Positions 23,146-35,869 of a stretch of DNA of 64,000 bases are shown in pieces. The stretch is from contig NC_072895.1 of NCBI RefSeq assembly GCF_027943255.1, forward strand, positions 70,806,001 to 70,870,000, written 5' to 3'. Position numbers and translations under genes: made by a program. The notes under the pieces were generated by a model that was not told the DNA's origin, did no database searches, and saw only the letters and a list, made by a program, of their open reading frames with translations. This DNA comes from Anastrepha obliqua (taxonomy: Eukaryota > Arthropoda > Insecta > Diptera > Tephritidae). Each line of letters opens with the position of its first letter. Position 1 is the stretch's first letter.

Positions 23146-25164
23146 TATTGTTATGTCATATTGAATTAAGTATATTTCGTAGTTGTATAAGATACAAACA
23201 AACAAATTCTAAAAATCCTATTATTTTGTTAGTTAATTATCAATTTTTAACCAATGTTTCTCTGGTTCGGATTCTGGCCGCTTTCAAGGAAAATAATTTA
23301 TTTTCGCATAAATATTTCTCTAAAATTTATTGAAACTCATCAATGTTAACATAATACAATAAAAAAAAATTGTGGTGTGTATTTTTTTTTTAATTTTAAC
23401 CCAATTTTATGTTGACTTAAATATTTATAAATACATCAGCTGCGCTAATTTTGGCCACTAATGCTCACATGCACATCGAAACCCTTTTGCTTACTTCTTA
23501 TGAACACCCACACATAACTGTGGCCAATATGCTCTACATTCATATATAAAACCGCAGTATACAGTATATATGTATGTATGGATATGCGCATGACTATGTG
23601 AAGAGATGGTAACATCATATTTACCCGTCTATGAATATTGGAGGCTTTATGAGGTAATCAAGTGAACAACAAACGAACCAATCAACTTCGTTCCAATACC
23701 CATCTGCCGAGTTATAGCTTAGTGCTCGTAATGCACCAGTTAGATATGGTGTAGCTTAACTTTCCCATGAAACCTTTGTAATCCTTTAGCCAGGTTGGCT
23801 GCGACTCACATGACCAGCGAGCTGTAAATTCATTTGTCTACTCAGTATTCATTATTCTGTATGTTGGTAGTAAACGTATTGTTTATTTTTTTTCTCATAC
23901 ATCTACATAAAAGAGCATGTACATATACAATATGTGTACTGCATAATACACACACATTTATGTTGTATAAGTATGGCTTAATGTGTTCAACACTAAGCCA
24001 AAATCGTTTGGTATTGCCGAGTAGAGAATATTCACCTACACTTGCAAATATTCGCCCTTCACATGGGTGAAATATAGTTGGTATTCGAACCTATTAAGCT
24101 GTAAGCAAATATACTTATTTTTATTTTGATACTTATTTAACAGCAAATTGACGTAATACATTTGAGGCTGTACACGCTTTCATTCACCAATTCGTGTATC
24201 TTCACTATTACATATTTTGATAGCTGAGTTGTATTTTCTTTCTTTCATTTACTAGAACGAAAATTATAAATATAAAAGGTGTGAATAGTTATTGTATGTT
24301 GACTCGTGTCTGTCATTAATGCCAGCTGCGGAAGAATGTTATCACATTTATGCTAGCGCCATAATATTTTCGGTATTATACACTGCTCGTTCAAGCGAAC
24401 GAATCCTCTTGACAGCTGGTGCTACTTTACACTGAGTAAGCAAAATAACAATAAAATATCTCCGTCGACATACATACAAAAACAACGTAGTCTGCATATA
24501 TCATAATTTCCGTCCTACTTTATGGCATTGCAGCCTTGAAACCTTGAAGTTATGTCATATAAGAATTGAAAATATCCAATGAGGTGGCTCTTGGAGTGTT
24601 CGCTAAAACATGTTCCGCACGACTTATGTGTAACGTGAGTTGTAGTGCGAGTGTAATGTTAGAGTTATGAATAGCATGAGAGAGACCGACAGATAATCAA
24701 CCGAGAGCTGAGTATTGCAAATTAACCCTGTTTTTATAACTCTAGAAATAAACAAAAATTCTACTTATATCCTTACTATTTTCGATTGAGAGTGCAACGA
24801 GTCCAAATCACAAAAAGATGGGAGAGAAAAAATAAATTTTACAAGAAAACGTTTTCTTTCATGATTTCAGCACTCAAAGAAAATTTTGATCTGAAATTCG
24901 GCACGTCTTTTTAATATTGCGTTAATTATCAATGCGATGACGCATAATCTTTCTCAAAATAAAGCCACATCTTAATTTGTTAAATTGAGCTTTAAGAAAA
25001 ACTTTAGTTTATTTAATCGTAATCGAATTAGCACCTGGTTTTTAGCTTAGAAATAGTGAATAAATTTAAAGCTTCATCAAGCTGGTACCAAAGATGATTT
25101 TAAGCAAATTAAAATCAAAATAAATTTACAAAGCCTCATTTACAAGATATTGAAAGATTTTGCA
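23146..25164. other. spacer
   Basis: No gene seen. Contains short ACACA/TATGTATG-type microsatellite-like stretches around 23540-23600 and 23930-23960. Confidence 0.4.
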
Positions 25165-25520
25165 TATAAAGGGTTTTCAAAAGTGACGCCTATATGGCAG
25201 TAGTGAATAACTCCTAGACGGTACCTTCTGTGATCTGTGGCATTTTTTAAGTAGACAGATGTAAAGTTTTACACGATAGAGCAACGTGCTAATGTTATTT
25301 AAACTTATTATGAAAATGGTCGATCTCTATAAATAACACATTGCAAAATTCGTAATTTGTGTTGGTGGAAATAATCGCCCGAATGAGTAGGCAATTCGAA
25401 GGCTGGTGAAAGAATTTCAAGGAACTGTTGCTGAACAATATTCAACATCGATATCTCGAAGTTCTCAATAACTAGGCATTCATGAATTGAATGTTCGGCG
25501 GATTTTACTTATGGACGTGG
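25165..25520 (+). pseudogene. DD41D mariner-like N-terminal fragment
   Basis: Starts AAGGGTTTTCAAAAGTGACG, the same outer repeat as the DD41D element whose 5' end lies near 52165 (minus). Coding remnants follow: TIEQRANVI-stop-TYYENGR, NNRPNE and ISRSSQ-stop-LGIHELNVRRIL, the paired helix-turn-helix region of this transposase. Catalytic domain and the other end are missing. Confidence 0.6.
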
Positions 25521-26115
25521 ACATTTAATATATAATATATACAAATTTTGAATTTACTTATCTGCTCCCATTATATTGTATCATCCAAGATGATTGCATT
25601 TCAATTTAAACAATGGGATATGTTGCAGGAAGTTTTCAGAATCTCGCTAGTCGGCTAAAGTTGATGATAGAAATTCTTTGAAGCAAATTTATAAAGCTGG
25701 AGGAGAAAAGAGAGTATACAAAAATTTGGAAAAAGGATTTCGTTTTATAAACTACGCTGCATACTAGCGGTAAATAATAATCAGCCACTTTATAGTATTA
25801 TATATATAAAAGAAAGTCATGTTAGTTACACTCTTTCTAACTCGAGAACGGCTGAACCGATTTGGCTGAAAATTGGTGGAGAGGTAGCTTAGAACCAGGA
25901 GACGGACATAGGTTATTTTTTATCCCATTCGAACGCATTTCCGTGAAGTCACTATAAAATGTGGTATAACAAAAACGCATCTGATATGGAATAACAAAAC
26001 GCAAATGACAGCTAAACGTAATTTTGTCTATGGTTAAGTAGAAAATTGGTAATATAAAATTTGTCAGAAATATATAGTCACAGTAATTTGTATTCTCTTT
26101 GAATCATCATTATCA

Positions 26116-27490
26116 ATGCCGCGACCAAGACGATCGAATCTTTCCCGACAAAGCCGTAACAAGAAAGGTACGAAACATTGCGAATGAAAGGACTGAAGAA
26201 GCACAAGGAATTGCCCGTGAAGAGCGCCGCGTTAGTATGGCTCGACTTCGTGCTTCTCAATCACAAGACCACAGCGAGGCAGCCCGTGAAACGGCTCGGT
26301 TGGCAATGCGAAATCGTGGAGCGAATAACAGAGATCAACAAGTAGATCATTCTTGGCGCACAAGAAGAGAATTATCAAGTGCTGATTTGAATCGAGCAGA
26401 GTTTCGATATGATTGCAACACTGATTACTGCTTGCATCCTAGCGTTTGCATTGAGCCAATGAACATTGTTTCCGAGTACTGTGACGCATTGAAGTTTTCG
26501 GGAGAAACGCCCGGATTGTGCTGCCTTAGTGGATGAGTGAAATTGCCATTATTGACTTTTTTGGAGGCGCAATAATTTTACTGTCTGGCGACTTTCGCCA
26601 AGCAGTGCCAGTAATTCCAAGATCAACGGCTGCTGACGAAATAAACGCTTGCCTCAAATCGTCTATGGCGCTATGTGAAGAAACTTTTGCTGACAACAAA
26701 CATGAGAGTTGCATTACTTAATGATACATCTACTGAAGATTTCTCTAAGCAATTACTGACTATCGGTAATGGTCGAGTACCTGTCGACGAATCGAGCGGA
26801 TTGATTTCATTTCTTCAGAATTTCTGTAACTTTGTTTCATCGAGAGACGAACTTATCGATAAAGTATTCCCAAACATCATTAATAACAACAAAAATAATG
26901 AATGGTTGAGTGAGCGAGCAGTTTTAGCGGCTAATATTAAGATGTAGATGACCTAAACTACATAATTCAAAATGATATCATTGGAACAATGCATTCATTC
27001 AAATTCATTGACCGTGAAGATGAAGCCAACAACTATCCCATTGAATTTTTAAACTCCTTGGATGTGCCTGGCTTACCACCGCACAATTTACGCCCAAAGG
27101 GTTGGCTCCGTAGTAAGCATCCTTCGAAACATAAAACAATCCAAACTGTGCAACGGTAAACGTAAGTAAATTGATGAGCAATGACGATACTCAAGGGAAA
27201 ATTTGAAGGTGAGGAAGTTCTCATTCAGAGGTTCCCGATGATCCCAATCGATATGCCGTTTGAGTTTAAAAAACTTCAATTTCCGATTCGCCCTGCATTC
27301 GCCATGCCCATTAACAAATCACAAGCCCAATTCTAGAAAGTTTGTGGTCTGAATCTAGAAAATCCATGTTTTTCCCAGGGTCCATTATATGTGGCATGTT
27401 CATGAGTCGGAAGACCCTATGCGTTATTTATTCTTGCGCCTGACAATAAACCAAAAAATAGTCATGTATCGCAAGGTGCTTAAATGCAAC
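26116..27490 (+). pseudogene. Helitron Rep-helicase pseudogene
   Basis: ATG 26116 begins MPRPRRSNLSRQSRN. After a frameshift near 26160 the Helitron-like N-terminal domain is open to 26536, with CNTDYCLHPSVCIE and YCDALKFSGETPGLCCLSG (zinc-binding Cys pattern). At VKLPLLT the reading jumps into the PIF1-type helicase (FGGAIILLSGDFRQAVPVIP, PRSTAADEINAC, KKLLLTTNMRVALL), so the Rep catalytic region is deleted. The C-terminal helicase (IPMIPIDMPFEFKKLQFPIR, then INKSQAQF) is frameshifted. Intact relatives unwind and transfer single strands in rolling-circle transposition. This copy cannot. Confidence 0.8.
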
Positions 27491-27626
27491 CTATGCACCA
27501 AAAGACATGGGCAATAAAGAATCATTAAAATACTTGATTTTTTATTTACATATATTTCCTAGTAAAAAAATTGGACTTAATAAAATCCAAAATCTGCTTA
27601 TTTATTGCCTCTAAGGCGGAATCAAG

Positions 27627-27958
27627 AAACATTTTTCTAATAGCGGTCGCTCCTCGGCAGGCAATGGCAAACCTCCGAGTGTATTTCTGCCATGAAAAAG
27701 CTCCTCATAAAAATATCTGCCCTCCGAACGGGCTCGGCTTGAAACTGTAGGTCTCTCCATTTGTGGAACAACATCAAGATATACAATATACATATATATA
27801 TGATTGGCGTGAGCACTATTTTTGGGTGTTTGGCCGAGCTCCTCCTCCTATTTGTGGTGTGCGTCTTGACAACTTAACAACATCAAGACGCATACCACAA
27901 AAAGGAGGAGGAGCTCGGCCAAATACCCAGAAAGGGTGTACGCGTCAATTATATTTAT
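27627..27958 (+). mobile_element. SINE insertion in Helitron, with internal fold-back
   Basis: Flanked by AAGGCGGAATCAAG (27613-27626) and AAGGCGGAACCAAG (27959-27972): a 14-bp target duplication with one mismatch, within the Helitron 3' end. The insert begins at AAACATTTTTCTAATAGCGG, so the tRNA-like head is missing. The middle (27802-27869) is an inverted copy of the SINE tail; 27882-27950 repeats it forward, making a hairpin-forming palindrome. Confidence 0.82.
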
Positions 27959-27990
27959 AAGGCGGAACCAAGTTCGCCGGGTCAGCTAGT

Positions 27991-30164
27991 ATTATGTACA
28001 AGGTAGATAACTAATTCATTCAATAAAAAATATTCATTTTGAGTGATGGAAATATTTATATGACTTTTAAGTGCTCCATTGCTCGTCGCTTGTACACTGC
28101 ACCTGTATAGTTCGCAAGTGTCAAATATGATTGACGTATGACGCCAATTGCAAAAATTTTAAATATTCCGATAGAGTGATTAATTTCACGCCACCTTGTA
28201 TGCATAAATACAACTTGCAAATGCACGTACACAGCTTGTTAGGAGTTGAGCCCAACTTTTTATTTGGTATTTGTCTGATATTGCCCTATCAATGGTTACT
28301 TCCCAGTACCATTCAAGGTGCGACCGCTTTTAAAAAAGTATTTTTTGTATAAATGAATATTTTGTTTTCACTGTGGGCTTGGAACCCTGACCTACGGAAC
28401 GTTGCTCACGCACAAACTACTAAAAGTACAGTAGTTAACAAAATGATGAAAAAGAAATTGGCTATCAAAAGAAACTTTGTTAAACAAAATGTGAATACTT
28501 TTAAAGCACCCTTTACTAGTAGAGGCATGCGAAGCGTTTGCGATTTTCTTTGGCATATATAAATGAACTTGGAACACATATCACATTCACTTTGCTCATG
28601 TACTAGTCTAGTTTTTTTTCTTTGTTTGCTTAAACTTGTACTCAACTACTGAGATTCCCATCGCAATTTGGCGAAGAAAGATAAAAGTGAAGTAAAATAA
28701 AAGAAACTAAAAAAAAGTACCTAAAAAGTTAGAGAATTTTCTTTTAACATGTTTTTATTTTTCCCTTTTCCCTTGTTTCCTTTTTTCAGTTTGTGTTTTA
28801 CTTTCATTTGGAGCTTCTTGTTTGCTTCTCCCTTGTGCCAATCTAAAGTTTTGTAGTCTCTATCAAGGATACAGATATAATTTACGTTATTACGTACAAA
28901 TTTTTGCACTTGGCGCATGGCGGTACAAAGTTTTTGATAAATGCGTATGCGTATGTGCCATCAAGCGTGGCAATTCAAACACACACACATTCACACGTGT
29001 ACGCACAAATACGCATTTTTAAATAGTTTTGTTACTTTCAAGACAACTTAAATCTGCCTTAGCCCACTTTCAGTTTTCTTCTTCTTGAGCTCGAATTCTT
29101 GTTAAACCGGGCATGTCTGCACGCTATCTGCACCGTTGCTCGCTTATAATATCTACATGGTATTTCTTACAGATAATTGTATAGGTAGTAGATGTACGAG
29201 TTCAAATACCTGCATAGTTATCCCTGCTTGCTTATACTTTAGCGTGTTTTGAACTTTCTTGTTTTCTTATTCCAGATATGCTTTTGATTGCACGAAAAGG
29301 CAAAAAAAAAAAAAAACCAAAAACAAAGCAAATATATTTACTACCATAGTATTATCAAAGCTTTAATCCATATTTATTTATTCGCCACACGCAAAAACTG
29401 AGCTGTCTTCCCCTTTAACTTTTCGCTCACCAGTGACTACTCGACTGCCTTGCATGATTCATAAGTGTGTGTGTGCGCGCGGTGTGCATAGTTTTAGTAC
29501 AGCAAGCAGTCAAGCGCAGACGAGTATATGCATGTATATGCTTGGATATATATTTGTTTATATGTATTATAAATGTGTGTTATTGCGAGTCCATATGAAA
29601 CTATGGATGAGATGATAAGTTAAGCTCTGATTTTGGCTCATGTTTCTCTGGGCTTTAGTTTCATTGAAATTACGAGCATGTGTATGAGGAACAACAAAAT
29701 TATCGATTACTCACACATGCATTGTAAAAGAGATTAGTTTGTAGGTCAAGCAATGTATGTTTTGTCAGAAAATGCTCATTAGAGTAGAAATATGAAACTA
29801 AGGCGCATGAGAATTAGATCCAACAACTAATAACTGAGAGCTGATTTTGTTAAGCCTTATAAGCTAAATTAGGACAAGATTTGATCAAATATGAAGTACT
29901 TATTCTGGGTTAATAGGGTTAGGCGTAACTCCAAGCTCAGAAGCTTTCATACTTTAAAGTTGGCGAATGGTTCTTATTTGACTTAATGTGACTCTTTTGG
30001 AAAATCAGCTGTTGCTCTTATTCTGATTTGATTTGATTTTTTGAACTTGTGAAATAAGTGATAATGCATTCAAATTTTACGTGCCGCTAATACACCCTGC
30101 GATTAAATGGCACCACATCAAAATTGTAGCCAATTTTGACTAGACATCGTTGATATCGCCTAAT
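27991..30164. other. spacer
   Basis: No gene or element supported; short A-runs (29298-29316) and AC-rich microsatellite-like stretches (28978-29010) only. Confidence 0.4.
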
Positions 30165-30530
30165 ACATGACTAAAATTCATCAAACACATCGCTACTTGG
30201 GACGAGACGTGGATCTATGAGTACGGCATACAATCCAAATATCAATGGATTCAAGGGAGAGCTCCAAATGAAGCAAGACCAAAACAACCACGTCACTTTG
30301 AGTCAAAAAAGAAATATATGCTCACGGTTTTTATAACGGTATTGTACACAATGAATTGTTGCCTGAAGATCAGACAGTTACTCAGGACTATGATTTGGGT
30401 GTTATGAGTCGCTTATGTGAAGTGATTTGCCAAAAAAGAAAGGATTTGTGTGATAACAACTCATGGACTTTGCACCATGATAACGCACCATTCACCTGAT
30501 ATGGCTCTCTGCGTTTTTTTCTGCTTAACT
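30165..30530 (+). pseudogene. mariner transposase core fragment
   Basis: In broken frames: WDETWIYEY near 30210, then APNEARPKQPRHF, YNGIVHNELLPEDQTV near 30330-30370, KRKDLC and SWTLHHDNAPF near 30460-30495, which holds the second catalytic Asp. The sequence then skips to SPDMAL, so the segment between is deleted. This is the middle third of a DD34D mariner. Family differs from A, B and the Mos1-like element. No terminal repeats. Confidence 0.65.
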
Positions 30531-30664
30531 CAGATATATATTACATATTTAAATACACTTTTCCATCTAATGAGTTACTTTTAACAGATACAGCCGCCAT
30601 AAAAGAAGAGCTTGTGGTAAATGCCAGTTCACTCCGGCAGCAAATGGGCGCTATATATGTATAT

Positions 30665-31746
30665 TAGGGCGGGTCGATTTAAAAATCGCTCATTGCTCTG
30701 TGAAAATCGTATTCTAGGGATCAAAATAAGAAACTTTGCCGAAGGAACCATACCTCTAAAACGAATTCACGAATATCACCATTTTTGGCCTTTACATGAA
30801 AAAATCAGCTAAATGGCTATGTTTTTTCTTTATTTTTATTTATTTACTAGCATTTCCCAGTGGGCTTCGCACCACCATACATAAATTTTTTTTTTATATC
30901 GCAAGAAATTTTTCATACTAAGTTTTCTTTATAGAACTCGTAAAATGTTTAAACAGTTGAATTAGTTGATTTTTTTCATTCAACATGCTTTCTAAAGATG
31001 TCAGAATAGACTTTTCTGTACTTTTTTAAAATTTGATTGTGGTGGTCACCTATATACAGGTAGTGAAAGAGCCGATAAAAACTTGTAATTAAACTTTGAT
31101 TCTTTAATTTCCATTTCAATTTTTTACGCTAAATAAATTATGCTAAAATAAATAAAGTTAAAAATGTTTTTCCAGTTCCTTGAATGCTCCAGTTTTTTTT
31201 ATATTTTCGTCCAAAATTAATATTAACATAATACACTTACAACCACAACAGTACAACAGAAACGCTCATAAGCGGCTGTGTATTTGTTGTTGTTTTTCCC
31301 ATACAGGCATTTCGTATGAGAGGAAGCCATTACTCACATAAAATGTCATAACTCAGAAACGGCTGCACCAATTTCAATCAAACTTCACACAAACCACCTC
31401 CACAAAGATAGAAAAAAACTCTACAATTTTTGTGTCAATCGGTTCGGCGGCTCTTGAGTTATAAGATTACCAAGGAAATGTAACTTCTTTTTATATATAT
31501 AGATAATAATATCTATTTGTTCTCTTAAGAAATTTATTTAGCCAGAACATATGTTAATGAAAAAATTAATTAAAGTGAGTTATATTGTAGAAAAGAAACT
31601 AAAAAGTTCGACCCAAATTGGGGGACATCAGAATTCGTTTTAGAGGTATGGTTCCTTCGGCAAAGTGTCTTATTTTGATCCCTAGAATATGATTTTTACA
31701 GAGCAATGGGCGATTTTTTTGCCTCCCAAAAAATCGACCCGGCCTA
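30665..31746. mobile_element. long-armed MITE containing a nested Helitron
   Basis: Inverted arms: 30665-30768 (GGGCGGGTCGATTT, ATTCTAGGGATCAAAATAAG, GGAACCATACCTCTAAAACG) and 31630-31746, its reverse complement with a few differences and a short indel. Arms are roughly 105-115 bp. The interior holds no transposase; most of it is the Helitron at 30847-31503. Without that insert it would be about 425 bp. Superfamily unresolved because the outer boundaries (ATTAGG/CCTAAT) give no unambiguous target duplication. Confidence 0.72.
30847..31503 (-). mobile_element. non-autonomous Helitron, 657 bp
   Basis: On the minus strand it begins TCTATATATATAAAAAGAAG (31503) and ends with a CCCACTGGG hairpin and CTAG (30847). 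Flanks are A at 30846 and T at 31504, the A|T insertion expected for Helitrons. The 5' part (ACTCAAGAGCCGCCGAACCG) resembles the 5' region of the 25.8-kb family in style but is a different family. No Rep or helicase coding. Confidence 0.78.
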
Positions 31747-31748
31747 AT

Positions 31749-34700
31749 GTATATGTGCACAGAAATGCTAGAGTAGCAAATACCCTGCATGCGCTGCTCT
31801 GCCGGTAAGGAAAAGTATACTAGGTAGCGCAAAATTAATCATCAATTTTGTTTTTGAATATCTTTTTTACTAAATAAGAAAATGAGTTTGAGTGATGAAA
31901 ATATTTATCTTGACTTTTACGCGTTCAGATTCCATTAAAAATTATAAATCTGCCGATAGGGTGTATGTGTAATAGTAATAAGTAGCACAATAATAAATCA
32001 ACAGGTATAGAAATTAGAGAGCAAATATTTTTCACCTATGCTTTGCCTGCTATTTATTCTGCTTAATGGAGTTTGGAACATAAACAAACATACACACAAA
32101 CAGAATTTTTTTTTAAATATTCCTTCTGATTAAAATTTTTTAATACAAATAATTTTAATTGATAATCTTAATTAGTGCAGAACCGAGTTTTATTACAAAA
32201 AAAACCTGAACTTTGAGTAATTTTTAATTTTTTTTCAGTTTAGAAATTAATTTTAAGATTTTTTGACATATTTTGGCTTATTGGACGCCTGCTTATTAAG
32301 TTTGTGTAAATTATGTAGAAACAAATTTGAGTTGAAAAATTCAAAAAATCCTGTGCTAATTGGAGTCTTCAGTGGAATATTTTGAGACCTTGTTTTATTG
32401 GTATAGAAATATAAACGTAAAGTAGGTTTCTGTTCATTCCATTTGTATTTAAGAACATAAACTCGTATGGGCACCTTACTTTCATATGCGTTCTTTTAAC
32501 TTGCATTTCTTTCTACACGTACGAGTTCTACTCATTCATCTGTACGAATGTTTGGCATCGATCTAAAATTGCTTGTTATTTTCTTATATTGATTCGTGTA
32601 GCGAAAAGCTTGCAAGAACATCGAACTTATAATAAATTAATTTTTAGAGTTGTTCTTTTCAAAAAGAATACATACTGCCAAAGAAGAGATTAAAGTCGAG
32701 ATGCTACCATTTGAAACTCCTTCTTTTCATATCGCATTTATCCATTCACATTCTGCTGGTGTAAATTTATAAAATCTCATTTAATTTTCTTACAACTTTT
32801 ATAGCATTTTGCTACATATTCGGTTTTCACTCTTCTTTGTGCATTTCAGCGAAATAATTGAAAAAATGTTGATTTGCAAAACGAGCTGGCAAACAATCAA
32901 TAAAATAGCGCCAACATAAATACATGAATAAATAAATAAAAAAGAAGAAAAAAAAGAAGAAACACAAACATGTGAATACAATTGGCAGAGAACAGGAAAT
33001 GGATAAGCAATCGTGAGATATTGGTGTTGCTATGGAAAATAAAAAAAAAACACAAAAAAGGAGTGAAAAGAAAGTAGGTGAAAACAGTATTTTGTAAAAG
33101 CGCAATGCTCCTATTTTTGCTTATACTCGTATTTATCAAAGATTAAATATACAAATAAATATATGTAAATATACATTTTACCCATTCCCATTGTGTTCAT
33201 GTATGCCTACTCTTACATATATAATACATAAATATATGCATAGTCATATAAATTTTAACAATATTTTATTTATTTAACATTTTTTATAGCACTCAATGAA
33301 GTTATCAATATGGTTAAATAAAAACAAAAAAAAATAAAAAATTGCAATGCATTGATTTTTCGCAAATTTAATTTGCCCTGCATTCGAAGCCCCGCGCAAA
33401 CACAATGTTTTTTCACCCCTCTTTTACTACCAACAGAAATAGCAGCATTTTAGTGAGGTTTTAAGTTTTTTTGTAATTGTTTTTTTTTTTTTTTGCATTT
33501 TATTTATTTTTTGTTACATGTATGAACAGTAATTGAAAACACTAAATCGCTGCTGTGGCGGTGTAGCTGTTGCTAGCAACAATAGTGACGCCGAAATCAA
33601 CCGGCAACTACGCTTTGTCAGCATTTGACTCTCTGGCTTCCGCTTCAATGCAGTAATAAAGATATTGATTTTTCTGTTGGTTGAGTTTTCGCGCTCCCAA
33701 AATTGGGCAACCGACCAAACAAACAGGCAGGAAGCCAAGCAGCCAAATCAGGCAGCCTACAATCAGTGCTTCTAAACAATTCTAACGGATGGTGGTTTTA
33801 GCAAAAAACACACATACATATATTCTATTTCATGTCAAATTAACACACCTACTCACATACGTACTTAGCACACATACATTTACAATGTCACAATGGCTGC
33901 CGTTTAAATCATTGTGGCCTTTTACACGCACTGTGGGTCATAAGAAAAAATGGTTCTTTATACATGCATACATATATACGCACATATATGTATGTGAAAA
34001 AGCCCAAGGTTAGCTGTAAACAATTCGTTAAGATAAACTTTTATTGAACGCTAGTTTTCTAAATGAAGCGGAAATATTGTGTTTTCGAAAACGATTTTTC
34101 TATTCACGCCAAACGTATGCTGTCTTGTGTAAGTACAAAAACATTTCTACGTATGTTTGCCAAAATATTATTGTAGTAAAAACACATGTACGAAGATTAA
34201 ATCTGTGCTGGCCGGATTGACTCGGGCCAACGAACGGAAGTGAGTGAAAAAATATGGGTGGAGGCTTGGGGGGTTGGGAAAATAAATCTTAAAAACGACG
34301 CACTGAAAAAATAACATTTTCTTTATATTACTTATTAACTTTCTTTATTTATTTTTTAAACACCATGCTTAATGAATTTTTGATCAAAGAAACAAAACAT
34401 AAAAAAATAAATAAAAGATCCGTCGTTAAATAGGAATATTTTTTTGTATATTATGCGGCAAGAGCGCAAATTCTTAAAAAAAGTGTTTTTATAAAAATAT
34501 AATACATAGTGGAAAAAACAAGGAAGTCATTGTGAACGAATGTCTTGGCAAAAATTCAACAGACATGAGCGAACAATCGCGGTATTCAACCGATATGGCT
34601 GCAGTTGACCATTTTTCTTATTTGAAATATTAAATTACCACTACCCGGCTCCCGTTTTCAGTTCACCGAGTACATAAAAGAATTAAAAAATACACCGTAG

Positions 34701-35285
34701 AATACTGACAAAAAAGTGCAGATGACTTCCTTATTTTTTGGCAAAAATGCATTAATGCAATGTTCAAAGTGAGAATTATATATCCGAAGTAGCATAGAAA
34801 GTTTTGTAGGCTTTAGTGAGTAATAAATATCTATCGTTTTATGATACAATGCCAGGCCTTTTTTTATAGTATTTACTTAGCGAAAATCGATTCCCAAGAT
34901 GTTATAAATCAATTTCCATTTTCATAATTTTTTTCTCAATTGTTTGTGTTCGTACCACTATCTTTTTTAATTGATTAAGATAAATAAAAAAACACAGCAA
35001 GTAAATTATTATTTTTTAATTAAAAATGCACTTTTCTACAAAAATGCTATTTTTCTCATTAAACATTTGACGTAAACATTTTTTTCCAGGTATTTGCTAT
35101 TGTTTCTAACCAAAATAATAAAACTATCCCTGTAACATAATTTAGCATAACAAAAGTATTATAATGAAACGGGCATCAAATTTTCATTCCTCAGCCCCAA
35201 AAATATAATAGTAAAAAAACGATTTGTCCATATATATAATCACTTCCACCATTAAAAAAATTAACATAAAAAATTAGTTACTAAA
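31749..35285. other. spacer
   Basis: About 3.5 kb with no recognisable gene. AT-rich, with A/T runs (33000-33060, 33480-33495). Confidence 0.4.
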
Positions 35286-35289
35286 CTCT

Positions 35290-35868
35290 AAAAACAGTAA
35301 GATTAAATTCCACAATTTTGGAACAAGACGCGCGGACACTCGTCTCATGCCCAAGACATCATGAATAATAGTATGAACATTTGATATGCTCAGCTTACTA
35401 GCTATCTCTCTTTCGGTCACACGGCGATTTTCAAGCACAATTTCCTTTACTTTTCCGATTTTTTCGTCGTTTACTGATGTTGCTGGACGACGTTCATGAG
35501 GCAAGTTTTCAACCGATGAACGGCCCTCTTTGAACGATTTGTACCACTGAAAAACACGTGCACGCGATAGAGCAAAGTCCCCATATGTTGTCTGCAACAG
35601 TTTTAAGGCGTCTGGAGCCGAAATTTTTTTTGGAATAACAAAGTTCAAAAAAATTCTTTGTTCAACTTGAATTTCAATCGTTAAATTCGAAAAACACACT
35701 CGAGCTTGACTTGTTTACAGTAGCACAGAAAACAAACTATGTGACATATCACGCTGAAATTTGCCATGTAAGCTTATAACAGTCCTACCATCCGACAAAA
35801 AATTTATTTTTGCCATATGTCATCCGCGGACCGTTTTATTGATAAAGTCTCGTTCATATTTGAGCAGA
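35290..35868 (-). mobile_element. mariner family B, 3'-truncated copy
   Basis: The right edge (about 35868) carries the family B terminal repeat, also present at 51134 and 52069: CTCAAATATGAACGAGACTT and a following ACGGTCCGCGGATGACATAT. The transposase N-terminus is open on the minus strand (35699-35274): VEQRIFLNFVIPKK, ALSRARVFQWYKSFKEGRSS, VLENRRVTEREIASKLSISN, VLGMRRVSARLVPK, that is the two helix-turn-helix regions. The catalytic domain and 3' end are lost beyond about 35290. The unrelated tail of the reading frame is not element sequence. Confidence 0.8.
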
Positions 35869-35869
35869 T

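Larger units (their letters stand above)
25798..27989 (+). mobile_element. Helitron family 1, copy 1 (internally deleted, SINE inside)
   Basis: The 5' end is TTATATATATAAAAGAAAGT (canonical TC decayed to TT) after A 25797. The 3' end is a GGCGGAACCAAGTTCGCC hairpin followed by GGGTCAGCTAG and host T. These are Helitron ends: A|TC...hairpin...CTAG|T, no target duplication. The same ends delimit the inverted copy at 59667-61271. Internally the Rep N-terminus is fused to the helicase by a large deletion. A SINE with its target duplication (27613-27972) interrupts the 3' end. Confidence 0.85.

Noticed and set aside
32799..33139. Hydrophobic Phe/Tyr-rich open frames on the minus strand
   Set aside because: Arise from translating AAAGAA/AAATAA-rich DNA; no start context, homology or membrane-protein pattern beyond composition.
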